Below the pieces are notes generated by a model. That model did no database searches. It worked only from the letters and a program-made list of their open reading frames with translations, and was not told the origin of the DNA. Positions 41,470 through 54,900 of a stretch of DNA of 64,000 nucleotides are shown here, in pieces; within the stretch, counting starts at the first letter, position 1, and every line of letters begins with the position of its first letter. Source of the stretch: Chinchilla lanigera (Eukaryota > Chordata > Mammalia > Rodentia > Chinchillidae); assembly GCF_000276665.1 (NCBI RefSeq), contig NW_004955426.1, positions 23,426,640 through 23,490,639 of the forward strand. Reading direction: 5' to 3'. The translations under genes were made by a program, and so were the position numbers.

Positions 41470-44400
41470 AAATTTAAGAATTTTAAGTAAATTTTATTAA
41501 CAATGTATCCCTTTGATAAGATTATGCTTCAGGAGGCTTTTAATGCCCTTGACAAACTGTACACATTATACAAAAACAAGAAAACCACAACAAAAAAAAT
41601 CAAGGTGAGCAAAACCATTTTGAGACAAATCTTATTTAAATTATACACAACTCAATGAAATATTCTTACAGAAAATATATAAATACTTTTTCTTTCTATG
41701 TTACAGTTATACAATATAAATCCAATTTCAATGTGTTCAGTGACCTACAAACACCAGAACCTCCAAATATGTAGCAGCGTATTACTAAATTTAAAAAAAA
41801 AAAAAAGAAAATCATGTGGTTAGAGAGCATAAAGTCTTGAGATTTTTTCACAACCCCTTACCACTCTTCAAAACTAATTACATCATCTTTTTTTATAATG
41901 CATCTTTAGGGTTTCTGACAGGTCAGTAATGGAACATTTTCCAACAATCATCTATAAAATGTTTTTCACTCCCCTCTCCACCCTAAGACTTTGCATTTTG
42001 TGCTAAATCAACCTAGTTAAGTGGCAAAAGTGTAAAATATGCTTACTTTTGGCATAAATTGTATTTTTCAAATTATTTTATAAAGAATGTCAAACAAAAT
42101 GTGCAATTTTTGCATGCTGTGGCGTAGTTACCACCTACATTACAAAAATACTCCAAAGAGGGGAAAAATCCACATTCTGTTCAGTCTTAAATATATAAAC
42201 GTTCTATGAATGAAAACTACCCTGGGAACCTGGAAATAAAAAGGGAAGGGGAGTGTGGAGTGGGAGTGGGAGAGGGAGTGGGAGGGAGGGAGGGAGGGAG
42301 TAAGGAATGTTCCTAGAAAGAGTCTTACCTATCTCAGTGTTTCTTGATAAGCTCTGCCATTAATCTCACTGGTATGCTTTTTAATGAAACTCTCACTCAG
42401 TAACACTCTTGAAATTAAAGATGATAATAATATACATATTTTGTAAATACAAAGAAAGGGAGATCTTTCCCAATTTACATTCTGGAAAATCTGCAATGTT
42501 CATTCATTCCGAACAGTCTTTTCACAAATCTCTCAACTAATTCTACCTTTACTTTTTTCATATGTTTTAATGAATTATGAATTTGAGACGAAACTGGAAG
42601 CATAGGATTAAAGGGGGGAAAATCCTTACTTCCAAAGAACATTTCCCAAAGTGGCTTAAAAGTTCATCTCACAAAATTAGCACCTCATTCCTACCTTGCA
42701 AAAATAAGTGAAGTTATAATTTCAGTAACATACAATTTGGTTTTTATTGCTTAATGATCTGTGTGCTTTAATAAGGGGATAAAAGGCATCCTCTGAATGG
42801 AATGAAATAAAATTTTATATAAATAGCAGTAGACAAATCTAAATAAGCACTGACGTCTTACTGTTGAACATTTTGCCATTGTAACATATCCTGAAAAATT
42901 CAGCTTTAATTATTTCAAGCTCTAGACCAAAGAGCTGAAAACCCATAGAGCTACCATTTCTACAGGACTTGAACACTTTATAGTAATGTACATACTTCCA
43001 AAAAGCCTCTTTCCATGTCACTGCCTTACAGAATGTCCTTATGTTACTGATCTTCAGTAGAAAAAACTAGGGAGCACACACTCCCTCCCTCCAATACACC
43101 TAAGCACAAACAAGAAATAAAAGTATAAGAAACTTTAGAGCATATTTAATAATGAATAATAAATTTCTAATTTCCTTACTTAACCGGTATTTACTTAGTA
43201 CGCGAAGCTGACATTCGTTCTTAAAAAAATTGTTAGAAATGACAATTTAAAGTTAGAAATTCACAGTTTACAGCCAGCATAACCGATCAAATTCCTCCAA
43301 ATTATTCAATAATTACCAATAGTACAAATTTATATGGACTAAGATTAATTCTAAAATCCTGAAAAACTATAATTTGATATTATTTTGGTGTTCTATATTC
43401 TTGGTAGTATCTATTACTTGTAAGTTATTTTTCTCAATTATTTCTATTACCACTGACACCATTCCTAACCTTTTCTGTATAATTTAACATTTTAAAAGAC
43501 CTAGGTTAATGACTTGGCACTGCATGTATTTTTCGTAAGTCTACTTTATACAAACAAGTTCTCAAAGATAACATATTAGACCTGTCAGTGAAACCATAAA
43601 TAAACCAAATAGCACTATAAATTTAACTGTAGACATTGTTTTCATAGCATACTAAAAATCACAAAGCTCTGAGTGTCTTCCCTAAGTAAGTGCTATAAGT
43701 AGGTATTATGACATACACATACATGTCTTCCAAATTAACAGTAAAAACAAAAAACCTGTTCAGGCTAATAGTAACAGACTTAATTTCAGGATGGGAAACT
43801 TAGGTGGGGTACAGGGATGAAGATCACTGTGAACATGTATGTGACAAAAAGATAATTTGTTAATTTTTGAGGGATTAAACCACAGATTTTATACTATATG
43901 TTAACTGAGGTAGTGTTTAAAATGAATGTCTAAAATATGTCAATCCCATTATGAGTAAGATTACTACATTACTTCCTTTGAAGTTTTTAACCACTATTTG
44001 GTCTAGTATTTCTGACATTTGGTTCTCTGGAAAGGCAGTTTTAATTATCCAAGACCAAAGACCAAGGTGACAGGCAATGTTCTCAGAAGCATTGTTAACA
44101 TTTAAATGAATTCTTGGGTTCAGTGATAAATATTAAAAAATTATTTGTTCTACCTTCATTGAATCTTAAGAGAGAAAATCTGAAGACCCCTTTTTAACAT
44201 AAGCAGCAGCTTACAGCCCTTATCTGCTTTGTTGCAATGTAAGTTGCTACACAGTGCACGTAAGAACAAGTCACTGAAGTGCAGTCAAAGAGGTGGTAGG
44301 ACGTGAGATGAAAGGCTTCATCCCAAATGGGAACTTTCAGTGCCAGTTACAAAAACAAAAACAAAACAAAAAACAAACATAACTCTGTAAGTTATGTTTT

Positions 44401-45905
44401 CTAGTTCACAGGGTTCTTCACAGAGATTTCAAAGAACAAGCCCATTAAAAAAAGGATCTTGCAACATGGAAAAATATAACATGAACCAATGGTCTATGAC
44501 TGCCAAAGCTGATGTGTAATTATAGAAACGGTCTACACAAATGAATTTAAAAAGGGTCCTGATCAGTCCAGCTGGATTTTTTTCTATTTCCATTTATATA
44601 TAGATTTCCAAAAAGATAACCCTTTGATTTACAGGCATTCTAATGATGATGGCCATGCTATTTTTATATACAAATTTGCATATATGTTTGATTCCTGTCA
44701 GGATTTCCAAATATCTTTATACACACACACAAATGAGACAAACAAAATCTTGCCCTCATCAACTTAACGTCACAAATGTGATAAAGGCAGTTATTGTATT
44801 CTTAAATTCACCTATCACCGCATTCATTTAGTTTGTGCAAAACAAGAACACTGACACAAAAATTAAATTACTGCCTTAAAATGTAGTATGTAAGGCTTTT
44901 CACTACAATTTCTAATCTTAATACCAAGTTTCATCGGTGATTTTTTAAAAAGTAATATGGCTCTTCTTTTCCTATGGAATGTGTAAATTTCAGGAAAACT
45001 TTTCTTTTCCTCAGGAGATCCAAACTATTATTTAATGCTTTCCTTTGCTTTGGGTGTGAAATAATAGTGCTTGTTCATGTTCCTGTTTAAACAATGATGA
45101 CATGAGAAGCTGATGAATATGGAAGTCCACTAGAAATATTATAAATGGGAAACTACAAAAATGGCAAGTATTTTTAATTGAACTATTAAATGATTTCAGT
45201 TCAATCAGGAACTGTAGTGAAAAACCTTAACTAGTTCAAACAGCCTATAAGAACACGTTGCAACAAAAGTGAAAGGATGGAAAACAAGTAAGAATCTTTA
45301 TGAGACTAATAAAAATAATTTATAAGTTCTGGGTTACTGAGGCTCTTCTTTTGCTTTGAGGTTACCCATTTCTGAAGTAGTGTTACAAACATTAAGAAAA
45401 CATGGAAGGGTCAAAGTTCCTCTCTAATACCAGCAGTTATAGTACACCCCACGGTGGTAACAGGGTGCAGCCTAAGAGACACTGATTCTTGGTTTCCATG
45501 AACTAGTTAACAAGGCATTTATTGACCCTAAAAAAAATAAAGTAACTGTGTGAAGGGTGCTTCTGCATATACTATTATTGTTCCACTGTTATTATGCTTT
45601 TAAAATGAAAAAATAGAAAACCTATGCAGGTATTCAGTGCTTGGCTCTTGCATTCGATGGTAAATGAAACTCTTGAAATTGTGGTGATGAAACAGGAACC
45701 CTTCAAAGGGTTCAACGAGGAGAGAAGGAAGTTGTTTTGGTTAGGAAAGTCAGCAGTTCCAACTGTTCATGTACCAATAATTGCTGGAACAGTATACAGA
45801 AGATACTCCTGTCTTTGCTGCCCAGTCAGTCAGTATTTTCTGAGGCTTTTAGAAAATCCACATATATAGATATGATGTATATCCATATACATCATAAATA
45901 TGAGG
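41470..45905 (-). other. RICTOR: RICTOR 3'UTR, about 4.4 kb
   Basis: The stretch between the RICTOR stop and a minus-strand AATAAA at 41493-41498 is AT-rich and free of B1, ID or L1 copies. Its length agrees with the long 3'UTR of human RICTOR mRNA as I recall it. It includes a GGGAGT/GGGA repeat near 42250-42300. The exact cleavage site is inferred. Another minus-strand AATAAA at 41267-41272 could extend it. Confidence 0.7.
41493..41498 (-). promoter_or_regulatory. RICTOR: Probable RICTOR poly(A) signal
   Basis: TTTATT on the plus strand reads AATAAA on the minus strand, about 4.4 kb after the RICTOR stop. It is followed, in the direction of transcription, by a T/G-containing stretch. Confidence 0.55.
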
Positions 45906-45980
45906 TCAGGATTCAGCAGATGAATCAACGACGGGTTGCTTTGGTGGAACTGCCAACACAGCCTCTGCTTCTTCATGCAT
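45906..45980 (-). CDS. RICTOR: RICTOR last coding exon
   Basis: The coding part of the final exon follows CTTCCTAG and encodes MHEEAEAVLAVPPKQPVVDS followed by SAES and TGA. The C-terminal SAES end agrees with human. The stop codon is at 45906-45908 and the 3'UTR continues to lower coordinates. Confidence 0.96.
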   Translation of the reverse strand: MHEEAEAVLAVPPKQPVVDSSAES

Positions 45981-48900
45981 CTAGGAAGAAAATGGTAAAT
46001 CTTTAACGACTTACAAATACAGCAAATAATATACACACAATCCTTCCTTTACCTTATTTCAAACTACTCTTGAAAGACGAATTTTACATATAACAAACCT
46101 TACGTACTTGTAAAAACTGTACATCTTGAAATAATTCTTGTATGAACCTCCGACACGGAAGTCTAAATGTGCAGTGTGACAGCAAATGAGAAACCTCAGA
46201 ATAAAGGCATATGTCATCAAACGTTTGAGGGTACTTCTCCTTAATTCTAAAATGAAAGAAAAGACTAGCATGTAATAAAAACTGCAATCATGTTCTATGT
46301 ATTTTTTTTCTCCAAACTATCACCTACTTTTAGAATAGTTTTTTTCTTTGGTACTGATTAGATGGTATATTTGGGGTGATGCTTAAGAATATATGCTGTA
46401 TTCCTAGCTCACATCAGAATGAGATATCCTGAGTTTTAGGTATTTTTTAAAGACTACCAAAACTCGAATGCTTCAAAGTTAGAAATACTCTCTTCCATTA
46501 GCATCAGAAATGGCAAAATTTATCAGAGAAGGAGAACTCAAACATCTTTGGAAAGTTTTTTAACAGAAATTTTGTTGTTGTTAGATTGAAGTTAATACTT
46601 TGACTACCTATCTTGACACTTCAAATTGGCTTTTAGCTAAAACAGCACCTCAGAACGTGAGATATACACAGGCAAAGGTCCACTCCTACTGCTCTCAGCC
46701 TAGAGGTCTGCAGTGGGATCCTGCTCCCTGCATGATTTTTTAAAAGGTCCTAAAGAGACACTGAGCTGTTTCTTTTGGGAACCAACTACATCACAGTGCA
46801 ACAATATTTAGGGAAAAAAAGATCCTTAGAGTCTATTTGAATTTCTTTTCATGCTGCTGTGATTAAAAATAATAATAATAAAAACTCTGCCACTTTCAAT
46901 TAAGAGAAAAAAGGAAAAAAACAAAGGAAAATTAAATCAAGAAATAATCACTTGTTTTAAGGAAGTCTACATTTCTTAAGCTCTTTTGTTTTAGGACCTC
47001 CTTACCTTTTAAAAATTTCTGAGGACCACTTTTAAAAAGCTTTTTTTTTTTTTTGGTGCAGGGACTACAGCTACCAATAATTACCATATCAGAAAGTGAA
47101 GTTGAAAAATTTCAAAATATTCATTAGTTCATTTAAAAAATAAACATTTATATGTTAAGTATATAGTTTAATTTCAAAAGACTAAATGTTTTCAAAACTA
47201 AGGAAGACTGAAAAGTGGCATTGTTTTGGGGAGTTTTGTATTTTTGCACTCTCTTGTAACGTCTGGCTTAAAAAAGGTTGATTCTCAAACTTGCTTTGCA
47301 TTCAACCTGCTGCCATATGTGATTTAGATGGACACATATATAAGAAAAATCCAGCCTCACACAGATACACAAAGTAGTTTAGAACTACTGATGTTTATCT
47401 AACTTTTGAAGTATTTCAAGTATCTTTTCTCATCTTAAAAAGCAAAACAATACTCATGCACAGAATTTACTCACGTTAAAAGTCCTGTTTCATGACATTT
47501 AGTTGAAACTGAACTACTCAAATTAATGACTAATCTTAGAACTTCTTTGCGAAGGAGTATACGGCACATTGGTGTATCATCTGGAATTGTTTTAACACCT
47601 GAAACGAAGATTCCAGTGTGAAGTTATTTTACTTTACAACAATGTAAAATGATTGTAAGTCATGACTTGTTTTTAAAACTTTACCTAAACATCTAAAACT
47701 ACAATCAGCTACACATGATCTGCCAATCATTTGAGACCAAAACTCTAATAAAAGCAAACTCAGGGTGTATGTGAGTGGCACATACAGGTTCAATATTTAA
47801 GTCTGCTACACTGCTTCATTAAAACTAACTTGCCATAATTTTGAGACAATTTTACAGTACCCATGAAAAGCAAAGCCAAGTAACCATAACTTTATTAATA
47901 ATTCTTGGAACTGAATCCCAAAACTCACCTAGTAACAATTCTGTGCTTTTGGTGCTGCTAGCTGAGCCTTCTTGAGATACCCCATCACTGCATCCAGAAA
48001 TCCCTGAAAACTTAGAGGGAACCACTTCTAAGGGATGGTGAATAGTCTGTTCACACCAGTCGGAATACGTTATATCTTGAAGGTCTGGGGGGAAATATGC
48101 CAGTGTTAATTTCTGTGCTATACTGCATTCTCTAAAATAAATGACTCTCTGTAATTTATTTTTAGTTTTCAGTAAGTGCGCCCTATGATAAAGATTTTTA
48201 AAGGAAATTTAGACTGCACAGATAGCAACTGCTTTGAGAGCAATCTGTAGAAGTCTACAGACATTTATAAGTAAGATTCACATTTACTATACTACTCAGG
48301 CACTACTAAATTAACTGTATGTGGAGTTTTGAAGTCAACCAAACATCTTAACACTGTTTTCATTTAAAATGTGCCAGGTACCTATACTGTATATTAGAAT
48401 ATATGGAAATTAGGAAATCTTTTAATTATCCTTTTAGGTAGTAACAGCGAGAAGCCTGTAAATGCTGAAAATTAGTTAAAACTTTCTTCTTACAGAAGAA
48501 AACTGACTCAGAGAGAGAAGGTACATGCTCAGCTAAAAGGTAAGAACTTCTGAGAGCTTGTCCAGTTCCCTTTCCTCCACAATACTGTATTTTGTTAGAG
48601 GAGAGGGAAAGGGCTACTACCGCTCCTTATCCTGGGTTCCCATAAAATAGACTTATCACTGTCTCATCTTACCTCCAAGCACTCCCTAAGATTACGATTT
48701 ACATAATATCTAAGGAAAATGCTTCAGTTGTTTGGGGAAGAAAGATCTCTAAATTTAGTATTGTTTTAAAAATTGGGTTATGAAGGAAAATATGTGTATG
48801 CCATGCAAGTAACAGTGAAACATGCTACAAAAATTATACATTGATTTAAAAATAAAAACTATTGGGAAAAAATGTAAGAATTAAAGATGTACTTAAACAT

Positions 48901-51900
48901 AGCTTTTTCATGTAGTATTCCTCAGTAACAATGAATCACTGACAAGAGATAAATACATTTACTTAGATTCACTGATGAGCAATCAAGGGAGTAATAAAAG
49001 TTTTACTTTGCTCACCTGACGTGTTTCTAAACTTGCTGGAATAGCATTCTGTCTGATCTCACTTTCAGAAAATTAATTTTTTGAGGTAAGCAAGGTTTAA
49101 AAAGACGTGTTTCTAAACTTGCTGGGATAGTATTCTGTCTGATCTCATTTTCAGAAAATTAATTTTTTGAGGTAAGCAAGGTTTAAAAATTCATTTGTAA
49201 TTCATTCACTTCATTCCTTGAAAGATGTGAAGTAGCATCTTATGTGTAATAAAAGAAGGTTCTCACTATACACAGTATTTTTAGTGCTCCATTCCATGAA
49301 TAACACTTCAAGTGAAATAATTACATGTGTTAAATGGAAACTTCAGAGAAAAAGTGGACAGCGCATTATTTCTAAACTATTAGGACAAAGAAAACTAAAC
49401 TTTGGAACTGTGGAAAGGAACACAGATGGAAGGCGAGACTGGGTACACTAGAGTGGGGATATTTACCTTCATGGATTGTATTTTATAGAACCTTAGATAC
49501 ACTTTTACTCAAAATGTTTTATTTCACATTATTTTTAATTTGGATAAAACATTTTGTGCATAAACGGAGTGGATTCATCTAAAAGGCTGATGTTTAGCTT
49601 CTTAGTTAGAGCCACGTGTGTTTACTGTTTCCTTTCTCCTTAATTAATACTTTAGAGCTTAGTTTTCTCTTTTAATTAAAAATAAAGAAAGCAGCACATC
49701 CCGAACAAAACACACTGGCTGCTTTGTTTACTCCAAGTAGCTCAGCATAAAGCTGGCTACAGCTAAATGCCATCATCTGTGGGAAAAGATAAACAACTGT
49801 AAGCAAAACAAAATAAAATTAAACAAATATACAACAGGAAAATATATCTTAAATTAATTGTTTTCTACCAGGAATTTGTTAAGTCACAAAATAATTTATG
49901 GGAAATGCTGAGAATTATTTCTGGGAAAAATTAAGGAGTTTTTGTAAGAAGCTCCATCTTGATATTTTATGACCACCTAATAGTCAATTGTATTAGGCAG
50001 CAGATGATATGAAAGAAAGCAAGATTTCTTTTGGAGTACAGTAATATCACCATAACTGAACTATCAAAATTTAGGAGAGAATATTCTTTCTTTTTTTTTT
50101 TTTTTTTTTTGTTTTGTTTTTCTCCGGTACCAGGAACCGAACTCACGACCTTGCACTTGCCAGGCAAGCGCTTTTGCCGCTGAGCTAAATCCCCAGCCCC
50201 GAGAGAATATTATTTCTAATATGAACAATTTACTGTGTGAGTTACTGACTGCCAGTCTCACGTTACAAACACCAAAGTAGCACCAAAAGGTGTCACTCTC
50301 ATCTTAAGTCCTCCCACATTTCCCAGCAAAAACAAAACCTAAAGCTCAATGAGATGAGGTAGACTGCTCAAAATGGAAAAAAAAAAAAAAAAAAAAGAAA
50401 AGAAATAACGAGGTGGAATAACTTGGCTTTGAACCTAAGGCTCCTTGATGTCAAAGGATAAAATCCTGTTATTTCCAACAACAATAACTGTACATATTTC
50501 TGGGATAACATGATGTTTCAGTGTATATATACTGTAATGTTCATATCGGGGGAAACATCTCCTTAATGTCTCCTTAAGCAATTACCCTATCGGGAAACAT
50601 CTCCTTAATGTCTCCTTAAGCAACTATCAGTTCTCTGTGGGAAAAACATCCAAAAGCCTTTCTTCCAGCCTTCTGAAAATACGCAGTATATTACTGTCTT
50701 AGTTACTCCACTGTTCAATAGAACACCAGACCTACTTCACCTAACTATAAACAAGTACCCACTGATCAACCTTTACTGATCCCTTTCCTCCTCTCTTCTC
50801 ATCCCAGCCTTTGGTTATCACTATTTTACTCTCCATTTCTCTAAGAGCAACTGTTGTGGATCCCACAGGAGTGACAACATACAGTATTTGTCTTTCTGTA
50901 CGTGGCTTATTTCACTCAATGATCTCTAGTCTATTCATGTTGTCGCAAATAACAGGATTTTATTCTTTTTATGGCTGAAGTGTATTTCACCGTGTTTAAG
51001 TACCATATTTTCCTTATAAAACCACCTACATGGTTAGATTGATTCTAATTCTTGGCTACTGTGAATAATGCTGCAATCCACATCGAGTTTAGATGTCTCT
51101 TCAATGTGTTGATTCTATTTCCATATACCAAATAATGGTATGGCTAGATCATGTTGATAGTTCTATTTTAACTTTTTGAGAAATCGCCACAGTATTCCAT
51201 AATGGCTGTACTGCTTAATTTACATTCCCACTTACTGTGTAAGGTGGTTCCCTTTTCTCCACATTCTTGGTAGTATTTGTTATCCCTTCTTATTTTGATA
51301 ATGGTCATTCTAACCAGTGAGAGGTGACAGTTTACTGTCTTGGTTTGCAGTTGGCAGTTCTATATCTTCATTTAGGAAATGCTTATTTAAATCTTTGTCC
51401 ATGGGGCTGGGGATTTAGCTCAGCGGCAAAAGCGCCTGCCTGGCAAGCGCAAGGTCGTGAGTTCGGTTCCCGGTACCGGAGAAAAACCAAAAAAAAAAAA
51501 AAAAAAATCTTTGTCCACTTCAATGCCTGGAAGAATTTTTCTGTTTTCTTCTGTAGTTTCAGATCTTATATTCTGAATTGATTTTTATAACTAGTGAGGG
51601 ATAGGGTCAGTTTCATTCTTCTGAATATGCATATCCACCTTTATTAGACTTTACTGAAGAGACTGTCTTTTCTGTATGTCCTTGGGGCCCCTATCAAAGA
51701 ACAAATGTTATATATATGTATGGCTTTTACTTTTAGGTTATTTATTCTGTTCCAAAGGTCTGTTTTTATATCAGTATCACTTCTATTTTTATTATAACTT
51801 TGTAGTAAATTTTGAAATCAGGAAATTTTGTTTCTTCTTGCTTTATTCTTTCTGTTCAAGATAAACTTGTTACATAGGGTTTTTCTTGTGTTTCCATATG

Positions 51901-54900
51901 AATTTTAAGATTTTTTTCCTAGTTCTGTACAGAATGTCAAAGCTGTTTTGGAAGAAACCACACTGATTGTTGATCACTCTGGGTAATAAGGACATTTTTA
52001 CAATATTGCCTCTTCCAATACAAATATGGAATGCTTTTCTGTGTGAACTCTCTTATTAATGTTTATAATTTTGACTATAGAGGTATTTCACTTCTAAGAT
52101 TAAACTTATTAGTGGCATCTGTTGTTATTTTGGTAAATCTTGTAAGTGAGGTTGCTTTCTTAATTTCTTTTTTTAAAAAAATCACTACTGGTGGACAGAA
52201 GCACTACTGATTTTTATACGTTGACTTTATATCATGTACCTCTGCTGAATTTGTGTATTAGTTTGAACAGCTTTTTATACATGTAAGATCTGTAAACAGT
52301 GACACTCTGACTTCTTTTTCAATGTGAATGCCCTTTAGATTTTCTTATTGCCTGACTGCTCCGGCTAGGACTGAGCTTTATCATGTATTTGTAAGTACCA
52401 CCACCAGATAAGAAATTGTAAAGCATGAAATCTGTTCAGGACCTGACATCCCATTAAAATAATCACTATACAAAAGGGTTATTTTTTAGTTATCTGTCAC
52501 AGATAATAAAGATGTCTTTTTTCTCCCATAAAATCCTTATTATGACATACTGCAGTACTTCTCAAACTTTGGTGTGCATATGAACAAGCTGACAACCTTG
52601 TGAAAATGCAGATTCTGTTTAAGTATGAGGAGAAGCTTTAGATTCTGCATTTCTTTTTTTTTTTGTCTTTTTGAGACAGGGTCTTGCTGTGCAGTTCAGG
52701 CTGGCCTTGAGCTCATTTTGTAGCCCAGGCTGGCCTTGAACTCACAACGATTCTCCTGCCTCAGCCTCCCGAGTGCTGGGATTACAGGCGTGCACCACCA
52801 CACCCGGCTAAATTCTGCATTTCTAATACACTCTCAAACTGGCAATGATATTGCTGGTCCATTGTGTATACTTTTTTTTTTTTTTTTAAACTAGGATTGG
52901 TCTACCTATTTTCCTATACTTATCCTGTACTCCTTTCCCTTTGCTTTTTGAGCTCTATTCACACACATGCATTTGTCTCAACTCTGCCTGCTACCTTCCA
53001 TCAGAGAACATTTGTTCGTGTTGTTTCCTCTGTCTAAAGTGTTCTTTATTCCAGTTTTAGCTCCTGTTCATTCTTTAGATCACAGCTCAGTAGTAACTTT
53101 TCAGAAATCTTTTCCTTCACCAATTTGGTTATATTCTTTGTCTAGTACCATGTACTTAATGGTACTTGTTAAGATCTAGCATTATATCTGCATCATCCAT
53201 CCATCCATCCATTTCTTTCCTCATTGGACAACACTCAAAGAATACAGAATTGTTGTCTTCTTGGTGACTTTTTTCCCCTACACAATTTTTTTCCTAAGGT
53301 CTAGTTCAACATCTTGGCCTTTGACAGTTGTATAAATTATTATGTTGGTACACAAATTAACTTCCTTCCCCCTCACACCACCAAAAGGGTATCAGTAGGT
53401 AAACTGCAACAATTTTCTAGTTATTCTTACCCAGCTGTTCTTCAATTAATACCTTCCACTCCTAGAAAAAGTGGGGAAAACAGGTAAGAGTTCTAATGTT
53501 TGTGTCAAGACAAGGGCCTCTCTGATTGTAGTAAACCTTTTATCTGTCTCACTACAAGCCTGATCATTTTCTTGCTACAGATAACAAATGGATTAGAACT
53601 ACGTAGGTCTGTCTTATGACTGGGTAATTAAGGGGTTGGTCCCTCTGCTTGGTTATTAACTAAGTAAAAAAAAAAAAAAGAAAAAAAAAACTACAGCAAG
53701 CTCCATTGTAAGCATTTTATATGTACATATAAAGGAGTAGATAAAAAAACTCGCTGGGTGTGGTGGCACAGGCCTGCAATCCCAGCACTTGGGAGCTGAG
53801 GCAAGAGGATCTTTGCAAGTTCAAGGCCAGCCTGGGCTACAAAGTGAGCTCAAGGCCTGCCTGAACTGCACAGTGAGACCCTATCTCAAAAGACAAAAAC
53901 AAAACAAAAAAACCACCAAACTCACTGGAATGAAATCATATATATTACAGCCAAATGATTTAAAACAGTTGTTTTTTACTATGTGCAATTCATCTAACAA
54001 ATACTTCATCAAATCATAGATAATAACTATAAATAAGTACTAACAGAAAATAATTATATGCAAAAATGCATGTCAGTGCCCTAGACAGGGCTATTCATGG
54101 TATGACGGGCCTAGTCCATTATCTGTCAACCCATGAAACCATTAGATGAACATTACAGTGCAACTTTATCGTATCTGTAACTTATTACTGTGCTGCAATC
54201 CATCAACTGGGAAGCACTGAATTATCAAAGAGATAATTAAAAAGTGAAGCAGAGAATTATGGTCATCACTACGTTTTACTGAGGGTGGCTACATGATTAA
54301 CACTAAACATTCGTACTAATTTGAAACTACTAATATACGGTGGTACCTCAGTTCACAAACTTAATTTGATTTACAACATTGGGGAAGACAGTCGTGACTG
54401 TGTTTGTCACCCAAAGTGGAGTCTGTGAACATGAGCAAAATTTCTGTCAAAACACTTTTGTTTGAGAACTGAACTGTTTGTGAAAAGAAATATTCATAAA
54501 CCAAGGTATTACTTTATGTTGATTCATATTTGAAAAATAAACCCACTCTGGTTCCACTTTACTTACTCCCTAAATACAGACTGTAAAAACTAGCACAAAG
54601 TTAGGGGTTAGAAATATCAAAATGAAAAATGGCAGACCGGGTCCTAAAGGAATTACTGAGTGGAAGAGAAAAGAATAACCAAATAATAACAGCTATGGTT
54701 ATCGGAAGAGGTGTATGTACAAAGGGCAATAAGAGCAAAGAAGGAGGATTGACAACATCTGATTCAGTCAGAAAACACTGCAGACAAGATACTTTTGACA
54801 AGGTGAAGTGGACCTGCCAGACTGACCATGTACATCTGTGTGTAAACATCTATTTTTGCAGGGAAGGCGAGGGGTAAAGAGAGAACAGCAGGAAAAACAC

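Noticed and set aside
51402..51480. tRNA-like sequence with A and B boxes
   Set aside because: It is the head of an ID SINE with A tail and target-site duplication, not a functional tRNA gene.
53432..53462. Possible minus-strand microexon of 31 nt with CTTTTTCTAG acceptor and GTAAGA donor in the RICTOR intron
   Set aside because: It would shift the frame between exons 6 and 7, which already join in frame to give the known protein order; no similarity to RICTOR.
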